A program made the position numbers and the translations under genes. The notes under the pieces are model-generated. The model saw only the letters and a list, made by a program, of their open reading frames with translations, searched no databases and had not been told where the DNA came from. Positions 41,344-50,995 of a stretch of 64,000 nt of DNA are shown one piece after another (within the stretch, counting starts at the first letter, position 1; each line of letters starts with the position of its first letter). Origin of the DNA: an uncultured Christensenellaceae bacterium (GTDB taxonomy: Bacteria; Bacillota; Clostridia; Christensenellales; UBA3700). The stretch is from the NCBI GenBank assembly GCA_944381325.1, contig CALWKS010000004.1:21189-85188 (forward strand), read 5' to 3'.

Positions 41344-44300
41344 TTAAACCGTTTCTTCTGTACCGGGTTCTTCAGGCTCAGTAGCCGCCTGAACGGTTAC
41401 GTCTGTTTTTGCTCCTGCAACGAGAACGTTGTTGTAGTTGCTCGCATAAACGTTGTATTCTACGTTGATAGCAGCTTCGGCAGCAGCAATTTTTTCTACG
41501 ATTCCGGCATCAGTTACGATAAGGCACAATTGCTTTCCGTAGCTGGTTCCGTCTTCACTGAAGTTGAACGATGCATAACCGTAAGTAGCCTTTTCAGCGT
41601 CGTATGAAGCAAACTTGTACTGTCCGCTTGCAAGAGTGATGACCTCTTCTCCGATGGTGAGTTTGATTTCGTGGGTAAAGCTGATGCCCTTTACCGCTTT
41701 GTCAGCGGGGCATACGGGAGTGATATCAAACACATAACCTACATAACTGCTCTGTTCGCTCTTTACTGTGGTATCTCCGATAGTCAAAGAATATGCCTCT
41801 GTCTTGTCAGTAAATTCGGTAGAAGTTACCACCTCGTTGTTATAGTCGGGAGCAATAATGCTGACCTTACCAATAACGTTGAGAGAGCTTGCCGCAACGT
41901 ATTCGGGATTGGTTATCTTGATATAGAATTCATAGTTCACAGGCAGGAAGTAATCCAGGAACAGGTTGTCGAGTTTTACTTCTTCGCCGTTTACCATCGT
42001 GTACAGATAGAAGTCCTCTGCAGCGAGTTTTGTAAGTACGCCTTCTTTGTTGTTGAGTTCGATTTCAACGTTTGCGTTGATGCCGCTGCCATACTGATCT
42101 TTGCGGCTTACAACGACCTTGAAAGTGTCTGCACTCGTAGCAGTGATTTCTGCATTGTATCCGGGCAGAACTTTCTTTTCTGTTACGTTGAACACGTATT
42201 CTTTAACAACATTTGACTTATAAGGTACGGATACCGTATAAGTACCGGGCTTGTCAAACGAGAGATTTACCCCCTTGAAGGTAGGTCCGAGGAAACCGTC
42301 TGTGTAATAACCTTCAACGGTCATGCCCTCAACGTCGATTGCCAGCATATCAGCTTCATTTGCAGAAACACTCAATTCTTTCTGTGTGCTGCTTTCGTCA
42401 AGGAGATTGTATTTTACTTTGACAGAGTTGGATACGAGATATTTGTCTCCGGTAGCGATATCTACAACGGTGGGCTCTTCTGCAACCAGCTGATCTGCCA
42501 TGTTGATATGCTTGGTGAAAGTCTGTCCGTATGCACTGTAAACAAGGTCGAAATCGCCGAGCATTCTTACCTGAGCCTTATATCTGGTGCTGTAGTTGTA
42601 GAAGATGTTTTCAAATCCTGCCGGATCTACTTTCATCTCTTTTACAGTATCGTCAGAGAAGGTAATCTTTGCGATGAACTGAGGATTGAGCTTGTCGTCA
42701 TACTTATACTCTTTTTCCTCGTCGATAGGATTGTTGTCAACCATCTCACCCTTTCCGTCGTCGACCTGAGCGGGCTGATAGAATTCAATGCTCTTTACTG
42801 AAGAAATGGTAATATTGGTAGTGAATACCGCACCGGGAATTTCAACGTCAAGTCCCGCAAAAGAAGCTACAAGGCTGAGCAGAGATGATACAGAGCCGCC
42901 GTCTGCAAGAGTCGTAGCGAAGATTACACTCTGCGGAGTGTCGTAAACGTTGAAATCAATGCCGTTTGCTTTGATAAGAAGTGCTCCCTGAGAAGAAGTT
43001 TCCTGCACTCCGTAAATCGTGGTATAGGTGTACTTTGCAGAACCTGATTCGATAAGAGTTCTTACTTCGTCTTCAGTAAGTTTGATCGGATTTCCTTCTG
43101 CATCGTGAGTGCTGACGTCTCCGCTGGTAAGAATTACGTTGCCGTCATTACCCTTTACCCATTCGATATCTTTAGCGAAATCTCTTGAGCCGAAATCTTT
43201 ATATTCGCCCATATCGTCGCTGATTATCATGAATTCTCTCCAGATATCGATAGTAGTGGTTTCGGGATCTCCGTAGATCGCTTTGTCAACTTTGATGTTC
43301 ATCGTATCAGCGCCGCCGAAGAAAGGCTGGAGCATATTTGCGATGTTTGTGCCGCCGGTAAGCGGTGTGAGGTCAGCGAGGATATCGAGAAGTTCGTTTA
43401 CTCCGACAGTAACGCCGTCAGCCTGACCGTAAACTACTGTGCTTGCGAAATCCGCAACGTCAAAGATAACGTCGAGAATGTTCATGCCTTCAGGCAAAGA
43501 GATTGCACTGCCCTCTCCTGCAAGAGCAAGAGCGCCGTCCTTTTCAATGATGTTATCCTGAAGAATAAGTGCCGCAGGATCGATATTAAGACCGGTATAT
43601 TCGCCGAAGAAAGTCCAGATATCGATAGGCAAAGAACCAACGAGGCCTTCTATCCAGCCCTGAGGAACTATGTATTTGAGATTGATTGCCGCACGAAGAT
43701 CGGTGTTGCCGAAATCTTCAGGCGAATAAGCAAGGGTCAGGAAAGAACCTTTGCTTGCAGCAACTTTTCCCGCACAGAAATCGCCGCAGTCATCAGTGCA
43801 CTTATGATATACGTCAAGGTAAATTCTGCTGTCAGACGTATTGAAAAGCTGTGTAGCGTCGAATATCATCGTACCGTCTTCAGCATAAAAAATGCAGTTC
43901 CTGAGAGCTTCGAAAATATTGAAATCGACTCTCAGTTCATAAGTCATATTAACGAGCTGGCTCGTTGTGTAATCAGAGTTGTTTTTACCGAAAGATACGC
44001 TGCCTTCGATCGTGAAGTTGAGCACATAAGACTCATCGAAACCTGCAGCATCCTTTGCAGGAGTGTCGGTTACGGGAGCGTAATCGTTGGCAATTTTGAG
44101 TTCATTGACTTTAGCGCCTGCGCCGATGCCTGCCGCAGAAAGCTGTACGTCAAGAGAGTTCATCGTGCCGCCGTTGAAATCAGCGATTGCGGTTACGTCA
44201 AGACCTGCCAGCACGTCGAGAATTTCCTGAGGAATATCGTGTCCGAGCAGTCCGATAAGATCGGCAACTCCCGCTAAGCTTCCTTCAAGCGTATAAACTG

Positions 44301-44850
44301 AGCCCTGGCGAGTAGCCGTACCGCCGCTGAATACAGCGTTGAGAGCTGCAGATATGATCGTATAAGTCATATCGTCAGGTGCGTTGAAAGACGCGTCTTT
44401 GATAAAGCCCGCAAGATCTACGTTTACAAAACGTTTCTGTGCGTCAGGGGTTACGGCATACATATTGGTATCGTCAACCCACAGAGAAATAACGTTGTTG
44501 CCGTTGTCGGTAACAGCGAGTTTTGCACGGATATCAGCCGGATTTTCAGGGTTGATATTCATGTCAAAAGCAAGACCTATACCGGCAATTTCCGCCTTGA
44601 CGGTTGTGCCGAAAGCCTTGCTTCCGTCAAAAGTCAAACTCGTACGGAGTGCGTTGACTATCTCTCTTATCGCGATAGTCATATTGAAATCTTCTCTCCA
44701 CTTAGCGTAAAGCTTTGTATTAGCCGTGGGAGTGAACGGGAATGTTACTCTCTGTCCTGTAAATGACGAAGAAGTGTACCAGCCTTCGAAAGTGCAGTTT
44801 TCCTTGGTGGGAACAGGTTCTCTGCTTACTACGCCGATAACCTGCGTCAC
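41344..44850 (-). pseudogene. large C-terminal part of an InlB-repeat lipoprotein, split from its start by an in-frame TAA
   Basis: The open frame continues in the same phase up to the TAA at 44926-44928, so 44850 is only the first Met. It begins with a second InlB/Listeria-Bacteroides repeat (VTFESNGGS... LYAKW) almost identical to the one just upstream of the stop. It then has a long beta-rich extracellular region of about 1100 residues with no enzyme motif. Part of it (LTFDGSKAFGTTV..., LWVDDTNMYAV) resembles LppX/LolA-like lipoprotein folds and the central domain of the 2224-residue lipoprotein. Without the upstream part there is no signal peptide and no convincing ribosome binding site, so it is probably not made unless the stop is read through or is an assembly error. 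Confidence 0.75.
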
Positions 44851-44925
44851 CTCGCTTCCTCCGTTACTTTCGAATGTTACTATATTGAAATTGGGCTGAG
44901 TCTCGTCTCCGCCATCTTCAGAGTT

Positions 44926-45219
44926 TTAGTTCCACTTTGCGTACATCGTGACGTCCGCAACCGGTGTGTACGGGAACGTTATTCTGCTGCCGGAACACTC
45001 TTTGTCAGTATACCAACCGCCGAACACGTAGCCTTCTTTTGAAGGTACCGGCTCTGTTGCCACGACGCCTTCGACTGCAGCCACTTCACTGCCGCCGTTG
45101 CTGTCAAACGTAACCTTGTAAACAGTGCTTACTTTATCATCGCAACCAACGAAGGCAGCAACTAAAATCGACACGCACATAATTACGGCGACGAGCAACA
45201 TCAGTTTCTTTTTACTCAT
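44926..45219 (-). CDS. N-terminal fragment of the InlB-repeat lipoprotein
   Basis: 97 residues: a signal peptide with lipobox (MSKKKLMLLVAV... FVGC, lipid Cys about 26) and one InlB-type repeat (VTFDSNGG... MYAKWN), then TAA. AGGAGAGG lies before the ATG. The frame is unbroken after the stop for another 1190 codons, so the ancestral protein was about 1290 residues. As it stands the gene encodes a tiny lipoprotein with a single repeat. It lies between two LacI-type palindromes and the LacI-family gene, which suggests control by that regulator. Confidence 0.75.
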   Translation of the reverse strand: MSKKKLMLLVAVIMCVSILVAAFVGCDDKVSTVYKVTFDSNGGSEVAAVEGVVATEPVPSKEGYVFGGWYTDKECSGSRITFPYTPVADVTMYAKWN

Positions 45220-45252
45220 AATGCCTCTCCTTATTTTTATTTTTGCATATTT

Positions 45253-45268
45253 CTCTAAACGTTTAGAG
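45253..45268. promoter_or_regulatory. perfect 16-bp palindrome, candidate LacI-family operator
   Basis: CTCTAAACGTTTAGAG, with the central CG and outer A/T pattern of LacI/CcpA-class operators, in the leader of the InlB-repeat lipoprotein gene. The neighbouring LacI-family regulator is the obvious candidate to bind it. Confidence 0.65.
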
Positions 45269-45355
45269 TAATTGCCTTAAAAAATCGGAGTTTCGCCATT
45301 TATAACCGTTTTATGTATATTTTTATAAATAATAATCTTGAATTATATTTAAAAG

Positions 45356-45369
45356 TTAAACGTTTAGAG
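45356..45369. promoter_or_regulatory. second LacI-type half-palindrome
   Basis: TTAAACGTTTAGAG repeats the right 12 bases of the operator at 45253-45268, about 100 bp away, just before an AT-rich stretch with a possible TATAAT on the minus strand. Two spaced sites would allow looping. The rest of the 491-bp gap (45220-45710) is AT-rich, and apart from the terminator at its end I see nothing else in it. Confidence 0.5.
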
Positions 45370-45677
45370 TTTTGCTCCGTAAAAAAACGTACGCTATGCG
45401 TGCCGCTTCTTCCATACAGAAATATATCACTACGTTAATAGTTTGTCAATAGTGAATTTTGCCGATTTGCTACACAGATTATTAATATGTGCGGTTTTAT
45501 CCTGAATTTTTATTCGAAAATTGTGTTGTTTCTTACCTTGTAATTTCAAGAATCCTCACTAATCACAGGTCAATAAAATACTTTTTCTATCCCTTTTTTT
45601 TAATATTATTTAATTTTTTATAATAAAATTATTAGTTCCTAAAAAATCCATATTAAAAATTTTACAAAAAAGCATAA

Positions 45678-45710
45678 AAAATCCCCCGCATAAATTACGG
45701 AGGAATCTTT
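45678..45710 (-). terminator. terminator of the LacI-family gene
   Basis: On the minus strand GATTCCTCCG pairs with CGGGGGATTT, with a G-U and one mismatch, then a T-run. It begins directly at the regulator's stop codon. Confidence 0.65.
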
Positions 45711-46691
45711 TTATAGAGTATCTCCTCTTACGTATTCGCATTCCAGATATTTATCCCTAAGTCTGCCGTTTTCCACTGCGTCAACTATCAGCCTTGCCGT
45801 TTCTCTTCCTATATTTTTTATAGGTCTGTTCACACTCGAAGGACGTATTTTAAAAATTCCCGCATCTTCTTCCAGATCGATCCCGACAAAAGAAATATCT
45901 TTCTGCCAGTTTTCCCGATACTGATTTAAAGCCGTAAGCGCCCCGAGACTCATTTCAAAGTTGGAAACAAGAAAAGCGTCTATTTCAGGATACATTTCCA
46001 ATGCTTTATTAAGAGCTTCGTAACCGCCTTTTATTGTATATTCCGTCCTGAATATATACTTTTCATTGTACAACCCAGCATCTTTCAACACGTCCCGATA
46101 AATATCTATTCTCTCTTTTGCAGTGGTTACCAACGCTCCTGCATATATCAACGCTATATGACGTCTTCCCTTTTTGATCATGTCGAGCAATGCTTCACCG
46201 TACGCACACATATTACGGATCATGATATGAGAAACGTCTTTGCGCTCCTTCATTGAGTTTACCACTAGAACGGGCTTGCCCTTTTCTCTGAGAATGTCTA
46301 CAGCGGCAGGATCTCCGGAAACAGGCAAAACGATAAAACCGTCAACCATCTTAGAAAGCATAAATCTGAAAGTTTCCTGCTCAAGGCTCTCATCCATACG
46401 GCTGTCGCATATTATCGTGCCGTATCCGAAATTTCTGAGTTCATTCTGGACTTCAGCAAGAATATGCATGGTGATTTTAGTATGCATATCAGGAACGACC
46501 ACTCCTATTGTCTTAGACGACCTCATTTTAAGAGAGCGTGCGTAATCGTTGCGTATGTACCCGAGCTTCGCAATAGCATTTTCTATTTTTTCTCTGTTGA
46601 CTTCCCTGACTTTTTCCCCGTTGATATAAGCGCTTATAGTAGCAACAGAAAGTCCTGTCTCTCTTGCGAGATCTTTTATAGTAGCAGGCAT
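45711..46691 (-). CDS. LacI-family transcriptional regulator
   Basis: 326 residues from the ATG at 46689-46691, after AAAGGGG; an ATG twelve codons earlier has no site. The helix-turn-helix is at the very N-terminus (MPATIKDLARETGLSVATIS) with the hinge helix SLKMRSSKTIG. The periplasmic-binding-protein-like sensor domain follows (IGVVVPDM...). It probably represses until a sugar binds. Its neighbours are the InlB-repeat lipoprotein and the glycosidase, and TAAACGTTTA palindromes lie downstream. The effector is not readable from the sequence. Confidence 0.93.
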   Translation of the reverse strand: MPATIKDLARETGLSVATISAYINGEKVREVNREKIENAIAKLGYIRNDYARSLKMRSSKTIGVVVPDMHTKITMHILAEVQNELRNFGYGTIICDSRMDESLEQETFRFMLSKMVDGFIVLPVSGDPAAVDILREKGKPVLVVNSMKERKDVSHIMIRNMCAYGEALLDMIKKGRRHIALIYAGALVTTAKERIDIYRDVLKDAGLYNEKYIFRTEYTIKGGYEALNKALEMYPEIDAFLVSNFEMSLGALTALNQYRENWQKDISFVGIDLEEDAGIFKIRPSSVNRPIKNIGRETARLIVDAVENGRLRDKYLECEYVRGDTL

Positions 46692-46742
46692 CTTTCCCCT
46701 TTTATTCCGTTTTTTAGCGGATTTCATATAAAATTTTAATTG

Positions 46743-46771
46743 ATTATAACATATTGTTTGACAAATATCAA
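46743..46771 (-). promoter_or_regulatory. LacI-family gene promoter
   Basis: The minus strand has TTGATA (46766-46771), a 17-bp spacer and TATAAT (46743-46748), about 50 bp before the regulator start. Confidence 0.75.
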
Positions 46772-46834
46772 ATATATATTAAAATTACTGCTTTTTTGCA
46801 TAAAAAATCTTTTAAAATGTGTAAAATAATAAAA

Positions 46835-46857
46835 ACGGACGTTTTGAAAACGTCCGT
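46835..46857 (-). terminator. terminator of the glycosidase gene
   Basis: ACGGACGTTTT and AAACGTCCGT form a tight hairpin; the minus strand continues with TTTTTATTATTTT. It separates the glycosidase gene from the LacI-family gene. Confidence 0.88.
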
Positions 46858-46876
46858 CATTGTGTATAACGCCGAT

Positions 46877-48739
46877 TTATTCGATATTGTCTGTAAATCT
46901 GATTTCCTGAGGCGCGAGTTTCCCTTCGATTCTTCCCGCTACGGGAAGATCGAAACGGTATCTGCGAGGTCTGTTCCCTGAATTTCTCAGCATCAGTATG
47001 TATTTGCCGTCCTTTGCGGCGATATATCCGTAAACCTTTCCTCTTTCAGGTCTGCCTCCGAAGAAACGCGACTCTCCCAGCAGATCCTTATGCATTTCTG
47101 CATACTCAAGCTCTTTTGCCGCGGCTTTCCATTTGCCCTCCGTCATCATTTCAGGTGAAAAATACAGTTCTGCAAGTCCGCTGCCGCGCATAAGACAACA
47201 TTTCATATAAAGCGCGAATTCTTCGTCGGTATAAGTTATCGGTTTGTCGTTTTCCCAGTCTTTCCTGCTGGCATAGTTTCTTCTTGCATAAGTAGGCTCG
47301 TGATTATACATATACGCCGCAGGGAACTGATATTGTCTTTTCACAAAAAGATTGCGATATCTTCCGTCTCGGTAATTAAGACATTTCTGCATATTGCTGC
47401 CCTTGCCCACAAACTCCATATCAGAAGCGTTGTTCATCCATATATAATCCGCATGCGTCAGAAACCACGGCGAACAATGCGCATAAGAAGTTACGTTCAG
47501 ACATACGTCGGGATTTGCCTCGCGTATCTTCTCAAAGCCTTTGAGCCAGTTTTCCCAAAGGAATGTATAAAAGGCAGTGTTGTCTCCCTCAGCAGGCGGA
47601 TGGTTGTGCCCTGTCTCAGTGCAGGGCGCGTATGCAAAGCCGTCTATCTTGAAGTAATCCACGTTGTAAAGTCTGCAGAACTCAGCCATTCTCTCACAGA
47701 GATCCTTTATATAACGCGCGTCCGCAGTGCATATATCCTTTGACGCTTCATTCACGTGATAACCTATCTGCTCAAGGAGTTTCGCATATATATAAGTCTG
47801 CTTGGTATATCCGCCTCTAGGTCCGAACCAGACGCCGAACTTGCTGCCCAGCTTCTGCGTAAGCAAAGCCTCTTTTGCAAATCCGCCCTCGAACTTTTTA
47901 TTAAACTGCCAGAAAACAGGCTTCTCGTATTCCGTCCAGCCGTCGTCTACCACGTAGCAGTCAAGCGGTCTGAGTCCTGTAGCGGCAAAGCCCTCTGATA
48001 TCGCGGTAAAAGACTTTTCAATGCGCTCCGACGTTATATCCAGCTTATTGTCATACCAACTGTTGTACTGTATTCTGAATTTCGGCGCGCGGATAACAGT
48101 GTGCAGATATTCAAAAAACGCGTCTTTCGCCGCGGTCATATTTTCAGCCTTTGCCGCGCCTGCTATGAATACAGGCAAACTGTAAACTCCGTTTGCAGCC
48201 AGTTCTTCAAACGTTCTTCCCGAGTGGTAAATAAATTCAGCCTTTCTCCATCTTATATAATTGTCTCCGACAGGCGTTTCCTGTCCGAAGAACATATCTC
48301 CGCAATACACAGGCTGCCCAAGTCTTGCGATTTTTGCAGGAATAAAAGTATTGCCCGCATTCGGAGCGGACCAGTAAAACTTTTTACCCTTAACGCTTAT
48401 TACTTCCTGATTCACGCTTTCGATAAACACGTCGCTCGGCATTGAAAGATAAAGTCTTTTTTCAATCACTCCGTTTTTCGCCTCAGACAATACTTCCTTT
48501 ACGCTGAAATCGCCACTTCTGAAAACCAATCCGTCAGACAAGATCTCTGCCTTGCAGTGGCTCGATCGCAAAGTAAACCTCTTCCCTCGTTTTCCCTCTC
48601 TCCAGTCAATACTGAATTCTTCTTTTACGCAAAGGGTTTTGCCCGTAAGCATGTTGGTATAGCGCGAACCTATATACCTTCCGTCTTCGATATTTATCTC
48701 TTTGACGATCTTTTCCGAGCCTGTTTTAAAACGTTCCAT
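46877..48739 (-). CDS. clan-D (GH36/GH27, melibiase-like) glycoside hydrolase
   Basis: 620 residues with no signal peptide, so cytoplasmic. An N-terminal beta-sandwich (about 1-235) is followed by a catalytic barrel with NSWYDNKLD, YVVDDGW (about 263) and DYFKIDG (about 366, probable nucleophile Asp of the KxD motif). A later NNASDMEF may hold the acid/base Asp. These fit retaining alpha-galactosidase-like enzymes, but overall similarity to classical MelA cannot be judged by eye, so the substrate is open. GGAGAAG precedes the ATG. It lies next to a LacI-family regulator, which suggests sugar-induced expression. Confidence 0.78.
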   Translation of the reverse strand: MERFKTGSEKIVKEINIEDGRYIGSRYTNMLTGKTLCVKEEFSIDWREGKRGKRFTLRSSHCKAEILSDGLVFRSGDFSVKEVLSEAKNGVIEKRLYLSMPSDVFIESVNQEVISVKGKKFYWSAPNAGNTFIPAKIARLGQPVYCGDMFFGQETPVGDNYIRWRKAEFIYHSGRTFEELAANGVYSLPVFIAGAAKAENMTAAKDAFFEYLHTVIRAPKFRIQYNSWYDNKLDITSERIEKSFTAISEGFAATGLRPLDCYVVDDGWTEYEKPVFWQFNKKFEGGFAKEALLTQKLGSKFGVWFGPRGGYTKQTYIYAKLLEQIGYHVNEASKDICTADARYIKDLCERMAEFCRLYNVDYFKIDGFAYAPCTETGHNHPPAEGDNTAFYTFLWENWLKGFEKIREANPDVCLNVTSYAHCSPWFLTHADYIWMNNASDMEFVGKGSNMQKCLNYRDGRYRNLFVKRQYQFPAAYMYNHEPTYARRNYASRKDWENDKPITYTDEEFALYMKCCLMRGSGLAELYFSPEMMTEGKWKAAAKELEYAEMHKDLLGESRFFGGRPERGKVYGYIAAKDGKYILMLRNSGNRPRRYRFDLPVAGRIEGKLAPQEIRFTDNIE

Positions 48740-48850
48740 AACTTTCTTCTCCGTTGTCTGTGCTTTAATTTTAACATTTCAGCCTTAAAAATAATATGGA
48801 TTATATAAAATAATAAGTGCGCTTTATCTTCTTTTTTGCAATACCGCACA

Positions 48851-48880
48851 AAAAAGACGCCGCAGTCTCGGCGTCTTTTT
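48851..48880. terminator. terminator downstream of the ECF transporter operon
   Basis: AAAAAGACGCC pairs with GGCGTCTTTTT around an eight-base loop. It is 20 bp past the ecfA stop and symmetric, so it could act on both strands. Confidence 0.87.
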
Positions 48881-48899
48881 ATAGTATCAGATACGGATT

Positions 48900-50324
48900 T
48901 TATCCGACCGTTCGGAATTTAGCGAAAAACTCCGCAGCAACTTCCTTGCCGCCTTGTTCAGCTATCTTGCCGCCTTCAACGACGATCGCCCTGTCGCAAA
49001 GCGCGTCCGCACATCTTACGTCGTGAGTTACGGTTATCACCGTATTACCGGTCTCTTTATGCAGGACGTTGACAAGCTCGGTGAGCCTTTTCAGATTTTC
49101 ATAGTCCTGCCCTACCGTAGGCTCGTCGAGAATGAGAACGTCTGGGTCTGAAGCGCATACCGCCGCAACCGACACCAGCCTTTTTTGCCCTTCAGACAGA
49201 GACTGAGGATGCCTGTGCGCAAGTTTTTCCAGTCCGAAAAGCCGCATTATTCTTCTTGCAAAATCCTTATCGCGCGCCCCGAAGGCTATCTCCTTTTCAA
49301 CGGTAGGCATAAACAGCTGATAATTGGGATTCTGATATACCACTCCAACGTGCCTGAACCATTTTTTACCCGCACGTTTTCCGAGTTTTTCGTTTATATT
49401 CTGTTCCACTCTGCCTTCAGTGGGTTTGTATAGCCTTGCGAGAAGTCTGGTAAGAGTTGTCTTTCCTGAGCCGTTTTCTCCCAGTATCAATAATCTTTCG
49501 CCCTTATGAACGTCAAGATTTACTCCTGAAAGTATCTTCCTGCCACCCACTGAAAAACCTGCGTCTTTTGCGCTTAATATAACTCTGTCTGACGGCTTTA
49601 CCGAGCAGACGTCTTCTATTCTCTCCGCGCGGCTTTGCATATATGCCTCTTTGTCGTCCGCCTTCAGCACCTTTCCGTTTTCTATATGCCATATCACGTC
49701 TGCATAAGGCGCTACTTTGTCCACTCTGTGTTCTATTATCAATATCGCGTAGCCGTTAATCGCAAGTCTTTTAAGCGCTTTTTCCAGAAGATCTGCTCCC
49801 TCTCCGTCAAGATTCGCAAGCGGCTCGTCCAGAATAATAATTTTGGGATCCATCGCAAGAGTGCTTGCCGTTATCAGTCTCTGCTTCTGTCCTCCCGACA
49901 GCGTGCGCGTATTCCACTGAGGGGAAAGACTCATCTTCTCGCAGGCGCGGTTTATATTTTCAGTAATCTTTTCTCTCGGCATTCCCAGATTTTCACATCC
50001 GAACGCTATCTCGTCCTCGACCGTATTCTGAATTATCTGCGCATCCGCATTCTGAAGCACAACGCCCACTTTTCTGCATATCTGAGACATAGTCATTCCG
50101 CCTATATCTTCTCCGCACACATAAGCCTTGCCGGATATTTCTCCCGTGGTAATATGCGGGATAATTCCGCAAAGTATTGACATCAGAGTGCTCTTGCCGC
50201 TGCCTGAACTACCCGACAACAAAGCTATCTCTCCGAAATTCAGTTCAAAATCCACCGCATCGAGAGTACGCTCTTTCTGTCCTTCATAGCGGAAATTCAG
50301 TCTTTTTGTTCTTATAGCGTTCAT
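48900..50324 (-). CDS. ECF transporter ATPase, two fused ATP-binding domains
   Basis: 474 residues from the ATG at 50322-50324, whose ATGA overlaps the upstream EcfT stop; a longer frame starts inside ecfT. The first domain has Walker A SGSSGSGKST, signature LSGGQKQR and LDEPLANLD. The second has GENGSGKTT, LSEGQKRL and LDEPTVGQD. The fusion of both EcfA/EcfA' ATPases in one chain is typical of dedicated (group I) ECF transporters. It energises uptake with the S and T subunits encoded just upstream. Confidence 0.92.
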   Translation of the reverse strand: MNAIRTKRLNFRYEGQKERTLDAVDFELNFGEIALLSGSSGSGKSTLMSILCGIIPHITTGEISGKAYVCGEDIGGMTMSQICRKVGVVLQNADAQIIQNTVEDEIAFGCENLGMPREKITENINRACEKMSLSPQWNTRTLSGGQKQRLITASTLAMDPKIIILDEPLANLDGEGADLLEKALKRLAINGYAILIIEHRVDKVAPYADVIWHIENGKVLKADDKEAYMQSRAERIEDVCSVKPSDRVILSAKDAGFSVGGRKILSGVNLDVHKGERLLILGENGSGKTTLTRLLARLYKPTEGRVEQNINEKLGKRAGKKWFRHVGVVYQNPNYQLFMPTVEKEIAFGARDKDFARRIMRLFGLEKLAHRHPQSLSEGQKRLVSVAAVCASDPDVLILDEPTVGQDYENLKRLTELVNVLHKETGNTVITVTHDVRCADALCDRAIVVEGGKIAEQGGKEVAAEFFAKFRTVG

Positions 50325-50995
50325 ATTATCACCGTAACCACCGATCCCGCGACCAGGACAAGAGCGAAAATCGCGTCTTTCCATGTAAATCTGACGTCGC
50401 GGTAAACCGTATAATTCTTATTGTCCGCGCTGAAACCTCTTGTCTCAACGCTGAGTGCCAGAGTGTCCGAAATGTTGACAAGTCTAACCACAAGCGGCAC
50501 AAGAAAAGCCCTGTGAAATATCCTAGGATTGAGCGCGTTGCCTGCGCCGCGCGTTTTCATCGCTTCGCGTATTCTCCCAGTTTCTTTTCCGAGCAGAGGA
50601 AAAAAGCTGAGCGCGATCATCATACCAAGAGTAAGCATTCTGGGCGCGCGCAGTTTTGAAAGATTTCTCACCATAAGCACGGGCTCGAGAGCGATGCCGG
50701 GTATCAACGCAACGCATACGGCGACAATTCTGTTGGCAGCGGCGTAGGTCGTCGTAATATCCTTCGATATAGCGTAAGTGATTCCGCAGAAAATACCGCT
50801 CATCACCGCTGCAAAAGGCAACACTGCAAGACAACTTTTCCAATAACCGAAGACGAGGAAAAGCAGCCACACCCCTGCAAGATATATCGAAGAAACCACA
50901 GACTTTGCGGTTATCAGTCCGAAAACGAGAATTATCACAGATGACAGCACGCTGAACAAAGGATAGATCGGAGTCTTTACTTTAAGGCTTCCCAT
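50321..50995 (-). CDS. ECF transporter transmembrane subunit EcfT
   Basis: 224 residues, five to six membrane helices. It carries the EcfT coupling motifs: an Ala-Arg-Gly type segment REAMKTRGAG and the C-terminal SVETRGFSADN. The start overlaps the S-component stop (TAATG) and its end overlaps the ATPase gene, so the three subunits are tightly coupled. Confidence 0.9.
   Translation of the reverse strand: MGSLKVKTPIYPLFSVLSSVIILVFGLITAKSVVSSIYLAGVWLLFLVFGYWKSCLAVLPFAAVMSGIFCGITYAISKDITTTYAAANRIVAVCVALIPGIALEPVLMVRNLSKLRAPRMLTLGMMIALSFFPLLGKETGRIREAMKTRGAGNALNPRIFHRAFLVPLVVRLVNISDTLALSVETRGFSADNKNYTVYRDVRFTWKDAIFALVLVAGSVVTVII

Noticed and set aside
44926..44928. Recoded stop (selenocysteine or pyrrolysine)
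   Set aside because: The codon is TAA, which is not used for either amino acid, and the same codon ends other genes normally.
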